DNA of 64,000 nt from Actinomycetospora sp. NBRC 106375 (GTDB lineage Bacteria > Actinomycetota > Actinomycetes > Mycobacteriales > Pseudonocardiaceae): positions 1-64,000 of the forward strand of contig NZ_BSTS01000003.1 of the NCBI RefSeq assembly GCF_030269665.1. Reading direction: 5' to 3'. Positions 8,153-15,590 of this stretch are shown here, piece after piece. The position numbers and the translations under genes are program-made. Every line of letters begins with the position of its first letter. Within the stretch, counting starts at the first letter, position 1. Below the pieces are notes generated by a model, which saw nothing but the letters and a program-made list of their open reading frames with translations, was not told the DNA's origin and searched no databases.

Positions 8153-8395
8153 ATGCACGAGACGACGGAGGACGGCATCGCCGTCGCGGACGCCGTGCGG
8201 TGGCGCAAGAGCCGCCGCAGCAACCCCAAGGGCAACTGTGTGGAGGTCGCCCCGCTGCCCGACGGCGGGGTGGCCGTACGCAACTCGCGCCACCGTGACG
8301 GGCCGGTGCTCGTCTACACGCGTGCGGAGATGACGGCCTTCCTGCTGGGGGCCAAGGACGGCGACTTCGACGATCTCCTGGCGGAGGGCGCCTGA
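8153..8395 (+). CDS. DUF397 domain protein
   Basis: The 80-residue protein matches the DUF397 family, small proteins nearly restricted to actinomycetes and usually paired with an XRE regulator. Diagnostic features are WRKSRRSNPKGNCVEVAPL and the following VAVRNSRHRDGPVLVYTRAEM. The function is unresolved; partners of this type (for example in the WhiJ and BldB neighbourhoods of Streptomyces) influence development, and a toxin-antitoxin-like role has been suggested. The ATG at 8153 follows GGGGAGGT. Here the DUF397 gene comes before, not after, its XRE partner. Confidence 0.9.
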   Translation: MHETTEDGIAVADAVRWRKSRRSNPKGNCVEVAPLPDGGVAVRNSRHRDGPVLVYTRAEMTAFLLGAKDGDFDDLLAEGA

Positions 8396-8439
8396 CCCCA
8401 CACCACCCGCGCCACCACGGGCACCGTCGGGCCGACTGT

Positions 8440-8445
8440 TAGGGT
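8440..8445 (+). promoter_or_regulatory. Candidate -10 element (TAGGGT) for the XRE gene
   Basis: TAGGGT fits the actinobacterial TANNNT -10 consensus and lies about 60 bases before the XRE start. No clear -35 is visible. It would allow the XRE gene to be transcribed separately from the DUF397 gene. Confidence 0.35.
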
Positions 8446-8505
8446 CGTCACCTCAGACGGGCGCGTCCGTGCGCGCCGTGGAGCGAGGTCGGTGGAGGTT
8501 CCGGC

Positions 8506-9480
8506 GTGGTCCCACCCGGGCAACGCACGGGGACGGATGCCGCCGTGGCGGCGAACGGTACGGAGGAGTCGGCGCCCGAGCGGCCCCGCGACATCCGCGA
8601 CGTCCCCGGTGGTGGTCCGACGGTCCTGCGGATGATGCTCGGCGCGCAGCTACGCGGGCTGCGGGAGCGCGCCGGCGTGACGCGCGAGGCGGCGGGCGAC
8701 CGCATCCGCGGCTCCCACGCGAAGATCAGCCGGCTCGAGAACGGGCGCACCGGGTTCAAGGAGCGCGACGTCGTCGACCTCCTGACGCTCTACGGCGTCG
8801 ACGACGGCGACGAGCGGGAGACGCTGATCGCGCTCGCGCGCCGGGCCAACGCGCCCGGCTGGTGGCACCAGTACTCCGACCTGCTGCCGCCCTGGTTCGA
8901 GACCTACGTCGGGCTCGAGCAGGCCGCGACCCAGATCCGCACCTACGAGCCCCAGTTCGTGCCCGGTCTGCTGCAGACCGCGGCGATGGCCCGCCACGTC
9001 ACGGGGCTCGGCCACGGCTCGATGGCCGACGACGAGCGGGAGCGGCGCGTCGAGTTCCGGCTGCGGCGCCAGCGTGTCCTCGACGGCTCCGGCGCCGGCG
9101 AGCCGCCGACGCTGTGGGCGGTGGTCGACGAGGCGGCCCTGCGCCGGCTGACCGGCGGGGCGGACGTCATGCGCGAGCAGATCGACCACCTGATCGCGGC
9201 CGCCGAGGCGCGGCACGTGGTGATCCAGATGGTGCCGTTCCAGCTCGGCGGGCACGCCGGGGCGGGCGGGCCGTTCAGCATCCTGCGGTTCGCGCGCGAG
9301 TCCGAGGTGCCGGACGTCGTCTATCTGGAGCAGCTGACCAGTGCGCTCTACCTGGACAAGCGCTCGGACGTGGACGACTACCTCGCCACGATGGAGCTGC
9401 TCTGCGTCCAGGCGCTGGCGCCGGAGGAGACCCGGACCGCACTGGAGGCGATCCGGGCGGACCTGGCCGAGGTCGGCTAG
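8506..9480 (+). CDS. XRE-family regulator with DUF5753 ligand domain
   Basis: The 324-residue protein has a lambda-repressor-like helix-turn-helix at about residues 43-100 ([20 protein letters not shown], then [20 protein letters not shown]). The actinomycete DUF5753 domain follows (about residues 125-320, with [20 protein letters not shown] and [13 protein letters not shown]). Proteins of this build pair with DUF397 partners, one of which lies just upstream. The GTG at 8506 has GGAGG 8 bases before it. The first ~40 residues are polar and probably disordered. The likely target is the palindrome at 8093-8116. Its TAG stop shares a CTAG palindrome with the convergent rpmB stop. Confidence 0.93.
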   Translation: MVPPGQRTGTDAAVAANGTEESAPERPRDIRDVPGGGPTVLRMMLGAQLRGLRERAGVTREAAGDRIRGSHAKISRLENGRTGFKERDVVDLLTLYGVDDGDERETLIALARRANAPGWWHQYSDLLPPWFETYVGLEQAATQIRTYEPQFVPGLLQTAAMARHVTGLGHGSMADDERERRVEFRLRRQRVLDGSGAGEPPTLWAVVDEAALRRLTGGADVMREQIDHLIAAAEARHVVIQMVPFQLGGHAGAGGPFSILRFARESEVPDVVYLEQLTSALYLDKRSDVDDYLATMELLCVQALAPEETRTALEAIRADLAEVG

Positions 9481-9665
9481 CGGGCGACCTTGCCGGCCTT
9501 CAGGCAGGACGTGCAGACGTTCATCCGCTTGCGGTTGCCGTTGGCCAGGCGGGTGTGCACGACCTGCACGTTCGGGTTCCAGCGGCGGTTCGTGCGCACG
9601 TGCGAGTGCGACACCGACTTCCCGAAACCCGGGCCCTTCGCGCACACGTCACAGACGGCACTCAC
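9477..9665 (-). CDS. rpmB: 50S ribosomal protein L28
   Basis: The 62-residue protein has the L28 pattern: [20 protein letters not shown] at the N-terminus and a basic centre with [13 protein letters not shown] and CTSC form the paired cysteines of the zinc-binding (C+) form of the protein. The GTG at 9665 follows GAGGAG with good spacing. It is transcribed opposite to recG and overlaps the XRE gene end by four bases. The zinc-binding version is usually the zinc-replete paralogue where two L28 genes exist; whether a second copy exists cannot be seen here. Confidence 0.95.
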   Translation of the reverse strand: MSAVCDVCAKGPGFGKSVSHSHVRTNRRWNPNVQVVHTRLANGNRKRMNVCTSCLKAGKVAR

Positions 9666-9838
9666 GGCTGAACTCCTCGACTTGCTGGTGATGTCCGCTC
9701 GCGCACCCACGCCTCACGGCGGTGCGCACCGGGTTCCAGCGTAACCGAGCCCCGTCGCCGCCCCGGGTGCCGGGGTCGTGGGCAGGTCGCGCACGGCCGC
9801 TGTCGGTGCGGGATGACATCCTCGACCGCGTGGTCGGT

Positions 9839-12079
9839 ATGGACACCTCGCTGCTCACGGCCCTGGGCGACAAGACCGCGCGGCCGCTCGCCCGTCAGCT
9901 CGAGCTGCACACGGTGGGCGACCTCCTGCGGCACTACCCGCGCCGCTACATCGAGCACGCCACGGTCACCCACACCTCCGACCGCGAGGACTCTCGGTTC
10001 CGTCCCGGCGAGCACGTGACGCTGCTCGGCACCGTCGAGAAGGTCACGGGCCGGCGGATGCGCCACCGCAAGGGCCACATCGTCGAGGCGACGGTCGCGG
10101 TGGGCGCCCAGCGGTTCACCTGCACGTTCTTCAACCAGCCCTATCGCGAGCGCGACCTGGGGGCGGGCACGACGGCGCTGTTCTCCGGCGACCTGAGCCG
10201 CTACAAGGGCGGCTGGCAGCTCGCCGCGCCGGAGTTCAGCGTGCTCGGCCCGGGGGTCAGCGCCCAGCTGCCGGGCCTCATCCCCGTCTATCCCGCCACC
10301 CGCAAGCTGCGGTCCTGGGCGATCATGATGGCGGTCCGCCAGGTGCTCGACGTGTTCGACGATCCCGGGGACCCGCTGCCCGAGGTGCTGCGCGCCTCCC
10401 ACGGCCTCATGTCGCTCGGCGACGCCCTGCATCGCGTGCACCTGCCCGACACCCGCGAGGAGCAGGTGGCGGCGCGGCGGCGGCTCGTGTGGGACGAGGC
10501 GTTCGGTCTCCAGCTCGCCATGGCCGGGCGCCGGGCGAGCGCCACCACCCGTCCGGCCGCGGCGTGCCCCCGGCGCGACGACGGCCTGGCCGCGGCCTTC
10601 GACGCACGCCTGCCGTTCGCGCTCACGGACTCGCAGCGGGCGGTGGGGGAGTCGCTGGCCGACGCCCTCGCGGGCACCGAGCCGCTGAACCGCCTGCTGC
10701 AGGGCGACGTCGGCTCGGGCAAGACCGTGGTGGCGCTGCGGGCGATGCTGCAGGTCGTCGACGCGGGGCGGCAGGCCGTGCTTCTCGCGCCCACCGAGGT
10801 CCTCGCCGCGCAGCACGCCCGTTCGCTGCAGGCGATGCTCGGTCCGCTGGGCCGGGCGGGCGAGCTCGGTGCCGATCCGGACGGCCGGGCGACGCGGGTC
10901 ACGCTGCTCACCGGGTCGCTGGGGGCGAAGGCCCGGCGGGAGGCGCTGCTCGACGCCCAGTCCGGGTCGGCGGGCATCGTCGTCGGCACCCACGCGGTCA
11001 TCCAGCAGGGTGTCGCCTTCGCCGACCTCGGGCTCGTCGTCGTCGACGAGCAGCACCGCTTCGGCGTCCACCAGCGCGACGAGCTGCGGTCGCGCCCGGG
11101 ACCCACCACGCCGCACGTCCTCGTCATGACGGCCACGCCGATCCCGCGCACGGTGGCGCTGACGCTCTACGGCGACCTCGACACCTCCGCGCTCGACGAG
11201 CTCCCCGCCGGGCGGCAGCCGATCGCCACCACCGCCGTGCCCGCACGGATCAGGCCACGCTGGCTCGAGCGGGCCTGGGAGCGCGTGCACGAGGAGGTCG
11301 CCGCGGGCCACCAGGTGTACGTCGTCTGCCCGCGCATCGGCGAGGAGGGCGGCGACGAGGGGGCCGAGCCCGCGGAGCCCCTGCCCGACCACCTCGCGGG
11401 CGACCTGCTCGACCCCGAGGCGCCCCCCGAGGAGGACGACGACGAGGCGGCCGACCCGACCGAGCGCCCGCCACTGGCGGTCGGCGAGGTCGCGCCCCAG
11501 CTGGCGGAGGGGCCGCTGTCCGGGCTGCGCCTCGAGATGCTGCACGGCCGGATGCCGGCCGACGAGAAGGACGCGGTGATGCGGGCGTTCGGCGAGGGCC
11601 GGGTCGACGTGCTGGTCGCGACCACGGTCATCGAGGTGGGGGTGGACGTCCCCAACGCCACCATGATGATCATCCTGGACGCCGACCGGTTCGGTGTCTC
11701 CCAGCTGCACCAGCTGCGCGGGCGGGTGGGCCGCGGGGCGGCGGCGTCGTCGTGCCTGTTCGTCACCGACGCCGCGGAGGGCTCGCCCGCGCTGACGCGC
11801 CTCGAACGGCTCGCCGCCACGCCCGACGGCTTCGAGGTCTCGCGGCTCGACCTCGAGGTGCGCGACGAGGGCGACGTGCTCGGCGCCCAGCAGTCGGGAC
11901 GGCAGTCGGGGCTGCACATGCTCTCCGTGCTCAAGCACGAGGAGCTGGTGGCCGAGGCGCGTGACGAGGCGCGCACCGTGCTGGCCGACGACCCGTCGCT
12001 GGCCCGTCACCCGGGTCTCGCCGCACTCGTGCGCTCGGTGGTGGGCGACGAGCGCGCGGACTTCCTCGAACGGTTGTAG
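9839..12079 (+). CDS. recG: ATP-dependent DNA helicase RecG
   Basis: The 746-residue helicase remodels stalled replication forks and branch-migrates Holliday junctions. An OB-fold wedge domain occupies about residues 50-150 (with THTSDREDSRFRPGEHVTLL). The superfamily 2 core has Walker A GDVGSGKTVVALRAML, motif II VVVDEQHRFGVHQRDEL and motif III MTATPIPRTVALTLYGD. The C-terminal helicase motifs are TTVIEVGVDVPNATMM and QLRGRVGRG. Acidic insertions near residues 505-545 between the helicase lobes lengthen it slightly. The start is uncertain: the ATG at 9839 is poor in ribosome binding site, and a GTG at 9806 in frame is possible. Confidence 0.93.
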   Translation: MDTSLLTALGDKTARPLARQLELHTVGDLLRHYPRRYIEHATVTHTSDREDSRFRPGEHVTLLGTVEKVTGRRMRHRKGHIVEATVAVGAQRFTCTFFNQPYRERDLGAGTTALFSGDLSRYKGGWQLAAPEFSVLGPGVSAQLPGLIPVYPATRKLRSWAIMMAVRQVLDVFDDPGDPLPEVLRASHGLMSLGDALHRVHLPDTREEQVAARRRLVWDEAFGLQLAMAGRRASATTRPAAACPRRDDGLAAAFDARLPFALTDSQRAVGESLADALAGTEPLNRLLQGDVGSGKTVVALRAMLQVVDAGRQAVLLAPTEVLAAQHARSLQAMLGPLGRAGELGADPDGRATRVTLLTGSLGAKARREALLDAQSGSAGIVVGTHAVIQQGVAFADLGLVVVDEQHRFGVHQRDELRSRPGPTTPHVLVMTATPIPRTVALTLYGDLDTSALDELPAGRQPIATTAVPARIRPRWLERAWERVHEEVAAGHQVYVVCPRIGEEGGDEGAEPAEPLPDHLAGDLLDPEAPPEEDDDEAADPTERPPLAVGEVAPQLAEGPLSGLRLEMLHGRMPADEKDAVMRAFGEGRVDVLVATTVIEVGVDVPNATMMIILDADRFGVSQLHQLRGRVGRGAAASSCLFVTDAAEGSPALTRLERLAATPDGFEVSRLDLEVRDEGDVLGAQQSGRQSGLHMLSVLKHEELVAEARDEARTVLADDPSLARHPGLAALVRSVVGDERADFLERL

Positions 12080-12490
12080 CGGCCCGGACCAGGGCCTCGT
12101 CCGGACGCAGGACCGCCACGGTTGGTGAACGTGGCCGCTCGTCGTCACCGATTCGGGCCATCGTTGCGGCGAGCGGTTCAGGTTTCGGCGAGGCTGCCGA
12201 TGAGCGCGGTGCGACGACCGGCGAGCGCGCTGACGCGGCGTGGCGTGGCGCCCTGGGGTCACGGATCGGTTACGTTCTGGTCGTCGCCAGGCATCAATGC
12301 CCGGCGGCGCGCTCGGCCGCTACGTCCGACTCCCCGTCCGGCGGCCTCCCCGGAGCGCACGACCTCCCAGGACGGGGCGGGTGACCGACGTCGCGCCGCA
12401 GCTCCCCAGCGGCTCGCCGTCCCACGGACCCCGGCCGTCCCCACGGCCGTCGGTCCGTCGTGCGCCGCCCGGCGGGCGAGGAGATCGCGC
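12080..12490 (+). promoter_or_regulatory. 411-bp leader of the NlpC/P60 gene with a strong hairpin
   Basis: This gap carries no gene. A nested stem at 12424-12458 pairs ACGGACC with GGTCCGT and, inside it, GGCCGT with ACGGCC. It lies about 33 bases before the start codon and 20 bases before GAGGAG. A promoter may lie near TTACGTT (about 12269). Long structured leaders are common on actinobacterial cell-wall hydrolase genes, but I cannot match this one to a known riboswitch. Confidence 0.4.
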
Positions 12491-13435
12491 ATGACGGCTG
12501 TGCTTCCCGAGATCGGCTCGGTGCCTGGGCAGGCCCCCACCTCACGTCCCGCGGGACGTCACCGCGCCCCCGAGGACGCCACCACCGGTTCCATGGGCGT
12601 CGTCCCCGCGGAGTACCGCGACCAGGGCCGCCACGGCCACCAGGGCATGCAGGCCCCGGCCGGTCTCGAGGGCCTCGCCGGGCGCCCCGAGGGCACCCAC
12701 CGCCACCCGCTCTCGCGTGCCGCGCGCACCGCGGGCCTCTCGCTGGCCGCGCTCGGCGCCGTCGCGACGGCCGGCGGCATGGCGACGCACGGTCTGATCG
12801 GTGGCGAGGACGCGCCCGCCACGGGCGAGCACGCGATCTCCCCGCAGCTCGCGTCCGCCAACCTGGCGGTCGCGCCGGCCGCGCACGACACCTCGGCGGC
12901 CACCTCCTCGGTGATGCCGGTCGTGAACTCCGGCGGCGGTGCCGCGCAGTCGATCAAGCACGACTCGCCGGACTCCCGCGCCGCGGCCGCGCGCCAGACG
13001 CAGCAGCAGGACCAGCCGCGCCAGTCGGCGCGCAGCACCCAGTCCTCGTCCTCCGACAGCCAGGCCTCCGCGGCCGGCTCGTCCGTGGCGCAGCAGGCGA
13101 TCTCGGCGGCGCGCGGCCAGATCGGCGTCCCGTACGTCTGGGGCGGTACGTCCCCGGACGGGTTCGACTGCTCCGGCCTCACGCAGTGGGCCTTCGAGAA
13201 GGCCGGCATCGACCTGCCGCGCACCTCCCGCGCCCAGGCGCAGGAGGGCCAGGAGGTCTCCCAGGACAGCATGAAGCCGGGCGACCTCATCTTCTTCAAC
13301 AGCCCGGTCAGCCACGTCGGCATCTACATCGGCGGCGGCAAGATGATCGAGGCTCCGCGCTCCGGCGAGGACGTCAAGATCTCGGACACCGCGCGGCGCA
13401 TGGACGACCTGAACACCATCCGCCGCCTCGGCTGA
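12491..13435 (+). CDS. Exported NlpC/P60-family peptidoglycan endopeptidase
   Basis: The 314-residue protein ends in an NlpC/P60 domain (about residues 200-314), which cleaves peptide bonds in cell-wall stem peptides. The catalytic cysteine is Cys227 in GFDCSGLTQWAFEKAGI and the histidine is His275 in SHVGIYIGGG. GVPYVWGGTSPDGFDC is typical of the RipA/RipB type. A hydrophobic segment at about residues 77-98 (TAGLSLAALGAVATAGG) after a long polar N-terminus is a signal peptide or membrane anchor. A Ser/Gln-rich linker (about 145-200) joins them. GAGGAG lies 7 bases before the ATG. Confidence 0.92.
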   Translation: MTAVLPEIGSVPGQAPTSRPAGRHRAPEDATTGSMGVVPAEYRDQGRHGHQGMQAPAGLEGLAGRPEGTHRHPLSRAARTAGLSLAALGAVATAGGMATHGLIGGEDAPATGEHAISPQLASANLAVAPAAHDTSAATSSVMPVVNSGGGAAQSIKHDSPDSRAAAARQTQQQDQPRQSARSTQSSSSDSQASAAGSSVAQQAISAARGQIGVPYVWGGTSPDGFDCSGLTQWAFEKAGIDLPRTSRAQAQEGQEVSQDSMKPGDLIFFNSPVSHVGIYIGGGKMIEAPRSGEDVKISDTARRMDDLNTIRRLG

Positions 13436-13459
13436 GCCGAGAACCCCACGCACGAGAAA

Positions 13460-13496
13460 GGCCCGGGCCCGTCGCCCCGAACGACAGGCCCGGGCC
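13460..13496 (+). terminator. Terminator of the NlpC/P60 gene
   Basis: GGCCCGGGCC at 13460-13469 pairs with GGCCCGGGCC at 13487-13496 across a 17-base loop, 24 bases after the stop codon. There is no U-tract, as is usual in very GC-rich actinomycetes. Confidence 0.75.
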
Positions 13497-13672
13497 ATGT
13501 GGTGTGCGGAGGCTCCCCAGCTCCCACTCACCAAGCCTGAACTACGCACTGGGTGCCCCACGGCGTTACCCGCAAACATCGACAGCGGGGTGGTCGGTCG
13601 GTTTCGTACGGTGACCGGCATCCTCGGGGGGTGTCACGGACCGCCGGACGGCACCGACGGGCACCCGCCGGC

Positions 13673-14572
13673 GTGGTGAGGCGCCCGTTCGGCGCAGTCG
13701 TTGCGGCCGTTCTGCTCGTGATCGCGGCCGGTTGCGCGACGTCGGGAGCCGAGCGGTGCCCGCCGGCGGTACCGGACGGGCGGACCGTGACCGTGCCCAC
13801 GTCCGGCACGGCCCTGCACGTCACGCTCGCCGGGCCGTCCGGTGCACCGGTGGTGGTGCTGCTCCACGGCTTCCCGGAGACTGCCGCGACGTGGCGGCCC
13901 GTCGCCGCCGACCTCGCGCGGGACCACCGGGTGGTCGTGCCCGACCTGCGCGGCGCGGGCTGCTCGGGCTTCGCGCCGCCCGGGACCGACGCCTACGCGA
14001 CCCGGGACCTCGCGGCCGACCTGGCCGAGCTCGCCGTCGCCCTGCGCCTGCCACCCGCGACCGTCGTCGGCCACGACCTCGGCGCGATGACCGCCGTGGC
14101 CTGGGCCCGGCAGCGTCCGGAGCAGGTCGCGCGCCTCGTGCTCTCCGGCGGCGGTGTCCCCGGCTTCGGGCTCGCCGAGCTCGGTCCGCCGCACCTGGCG
14201 GCCTTCGGCCACGCGCCGCCGGGCGCCGTGGAGGCCGCCCAGCGCGGCCGGGTGCGGGCCTTCCTCGCCGACTTCACCGGCACGCCGGCCTTTCCCCTCG
14301 ACGAGGCGGTCGCCGCCTACGCGCCGCCGGGACGCCTCGATGCCGCGATGGGCCGGTACCGGGCGCTCGACCGCGACGCCGCCGCTCAGCGCGCCGATCC
14401 CCGCCCGCTCGCGATGCCGGTGCTCGTCGTCGCCGGGGGAGCGCCCGACCTCGCGGCCGCGACGGTCACGCCGCTCGCGCCCGGCCGTCGCGTCGTCGTG
14501 GTCCCGGGGGCGGGGCACTACGTGCTCGTGGAGCGCCCGGCGGCGTTCGCCGACGCGCTGCGCGGCGCGTGA
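13673..14572 (+). CDS. Lipoprotein alpha/beta-hydrolase (epoxide-hydrolase-like)
   Basis: The product is a predicted lipoprotein: VVRRPFGAVVAAVLLVIAAGC ends in a lipobox with Cys21, followed by a ~270-residue alpha/beta-hydrolase fold. Visible motifs are VVVLLHGFPETAATWRPVA (oxyanion-hole HGFP), VVPDLRGAGCSGFA, and the nucleophile elbow VVGHDLGAMTA, where an Asp replaces the usual Ser, as in epoxide hydrolases and haloalkane dehalogenases. A C-terminal GAGHYVLVERPAAF supplies the histidine. The substrate is unknown. An earlier in-frame GTG at 13631 is an alternative start. Confidence 0.82.
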   Translation: MVRRPFGAVVAAVLLVIAAGCATSGAERCPPAVPDGRTVTVPTSGTALHVTLAGPSGAPVVVLLHGFPETAATWRPVAADLARDHRVVVPDLRGAGCSGFAPPGTDAYATRDLAADLAELAVALRLPPATVVGHDLGAMTAVAWARQRPEQVARLVLSGGGVPGFGLAELGPPHLAAFGHAPPGAVEAAQRGRVRAFLADFTGTPAFPLDEAVAAYAPPGRLDAAMGRYRALDRDAAAQRADPRPLAMPVLVVAGGAPDLAAATVTPLAPGRRVVVVPGAGHYVLVERPAAFADALRGA

Positions 14573-14598
14573 TCAACGGGGACTTCGGGCGCGTAGAA

Positions 14599-14641
14599 GC
14601 AGCGAACGTCCTGTTGAGCACGCCGATAGGGCGTTCGCTGC
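14599..14641. terminator. Hairpin between convergent genes
   Basis: GCAGCGAACG at 14599-14608 pairs with CGTTCGCTGC at 14632-14641; CCT and AGG extend the pairing after a mismatch. It lies between the convergent hydrolase and membrane-protein stops, so it probably terminates both. Confidence 0.65.
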
Positions 14642-14669
14642 ACCAGGCAGGGTCAGGCAACCAGGCGGG

Positions 14670-15404
14670 TCAGGCGCGGAGGCGGTCGCGCAGGTCGCGG
14701 GCACCACGGGCGGCGGCGCGGCGGACGGCCTCGGCGGCCTGGGTGTACTCCGAGCCCGGCGTCGCGACACGCGGCGGCGCCGGGTCGACGGCGCGGGTCT
14801 CGTGCGGTGCGGCCGCGTCGCCCGGATACCCCTCGCGGCGGGCCTGGGCTGCGTGGGACAGGCCCTCGGCGACGCGCTGGGCGTCCTTCCACGCGGCGGC
14901 GGCACGGTCGACCGCCGCGGAGAACTCGGCGCGCCGCGGGCCGCTCGGCTCCGTGTCGGTGGCGAGGAACTCGGCGTCGGAGAGCGCCTGCACGAAGCGG
15001 GCGGTGGCCGGCACCGTCACGTCCGCGAGCGCCGGGCGGGCGGCCACGGCCATCCGGTCGGCCTCGAACGCGGCGTACTCGGCCTGGAGCGCGGCGAAGC
15101 GCTTCTTCGCGAGGTGCCAGCGGGCGGTGTCGTGCTCGTCGAGGCGGCCCATCCGGCCCTGCGGGTGGCCGTGGACGACCGTGCGCACCCGGGTGATGCC
15201 GCGGCGCAGGGCGATGACCGTGGCGACGATCGCGGCGATGGCCGCGGCGACGAGGTCGGCGACCGCGGCCAGCAGCGCGGCGCCGAGGCCCTCGAGGTCG
15301 CCCGCACCGACCCAGACCGCCAGGAACACCACGGGCGAGAGCAGGGCCAGCAGGATCGCGACACCGAACAGCCAGGGAGCGGCGGAACGCCTCGGTCGGT
15401 CCAC
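14670..15404 (-). CDS. Hypothetical membrane protein with coiled-coil-like C-terminal region
   Basis: The 244-residue protein has two hydrophobic segments close to the N-terminus (about residues 9-31, FGVAILLALLSPVVFLAVWV, and 37-60, rich in Ala, Val and Ile). A ~185-residue charged, helical and alanine-rich cytoplasmic part follows (RWHLAKKRFAALQAEYAAFE and similar). The GTG at 15404 has AGGAGG 6 bases upstream. It is divergent from pyc. I do not recognise the family. The shape suggests a membrane-tethered helical scaffold. Confidence 0.75.
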   Translation of the reverse strand: MDRPRRSAAPWLFGVAILLALLSPVVFLAVWVGAGDLEGLGAALLAAVADLVAAAIAAIVATVIALRRGITRVRTVVHGHPQGRMGRLDEHDTARWHLAKKRFAALQAEYAAFEADRMAVAARPALADVTVPATARFVQALSDAEFLATDTEPSGPRRAEFSAAVDRAAAAWKDAQRVAEGLSHAAQARREGYPGDAAAPHETRAVDPAPPRVATPGSEYTQAAEAVRRAAARGARDLRDRLRA

Positions 15405-15590
15405 GGTGTCCTCCTGGGCAGGTGCGTCCTCCTCCCTTGATACCGCACAGTCATGGCACGCGTCGCCTGTCGTGACGGTGCCGTGTCGATGGTCGAGCTC
15501 CGCTGCGCTGCGTCTCCCGGCCAGAACGATCAGCACGGTAGGTTGCGCCGGCCCGTGTCCCGGGTGGTGCCGGCAGGAGGGTGTCCGTCG

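Noticed and set aside
12340-12490. c-di-AMP (ydaO) riboswitch before the NlpC/P60 gene
   Set aside because: The setting is right and there is a GGGTGA segment near 12380, but the conserved GGGGTGAATCC-type core and partner helices are not present. Only a generic GC-rich hairpin is certain.
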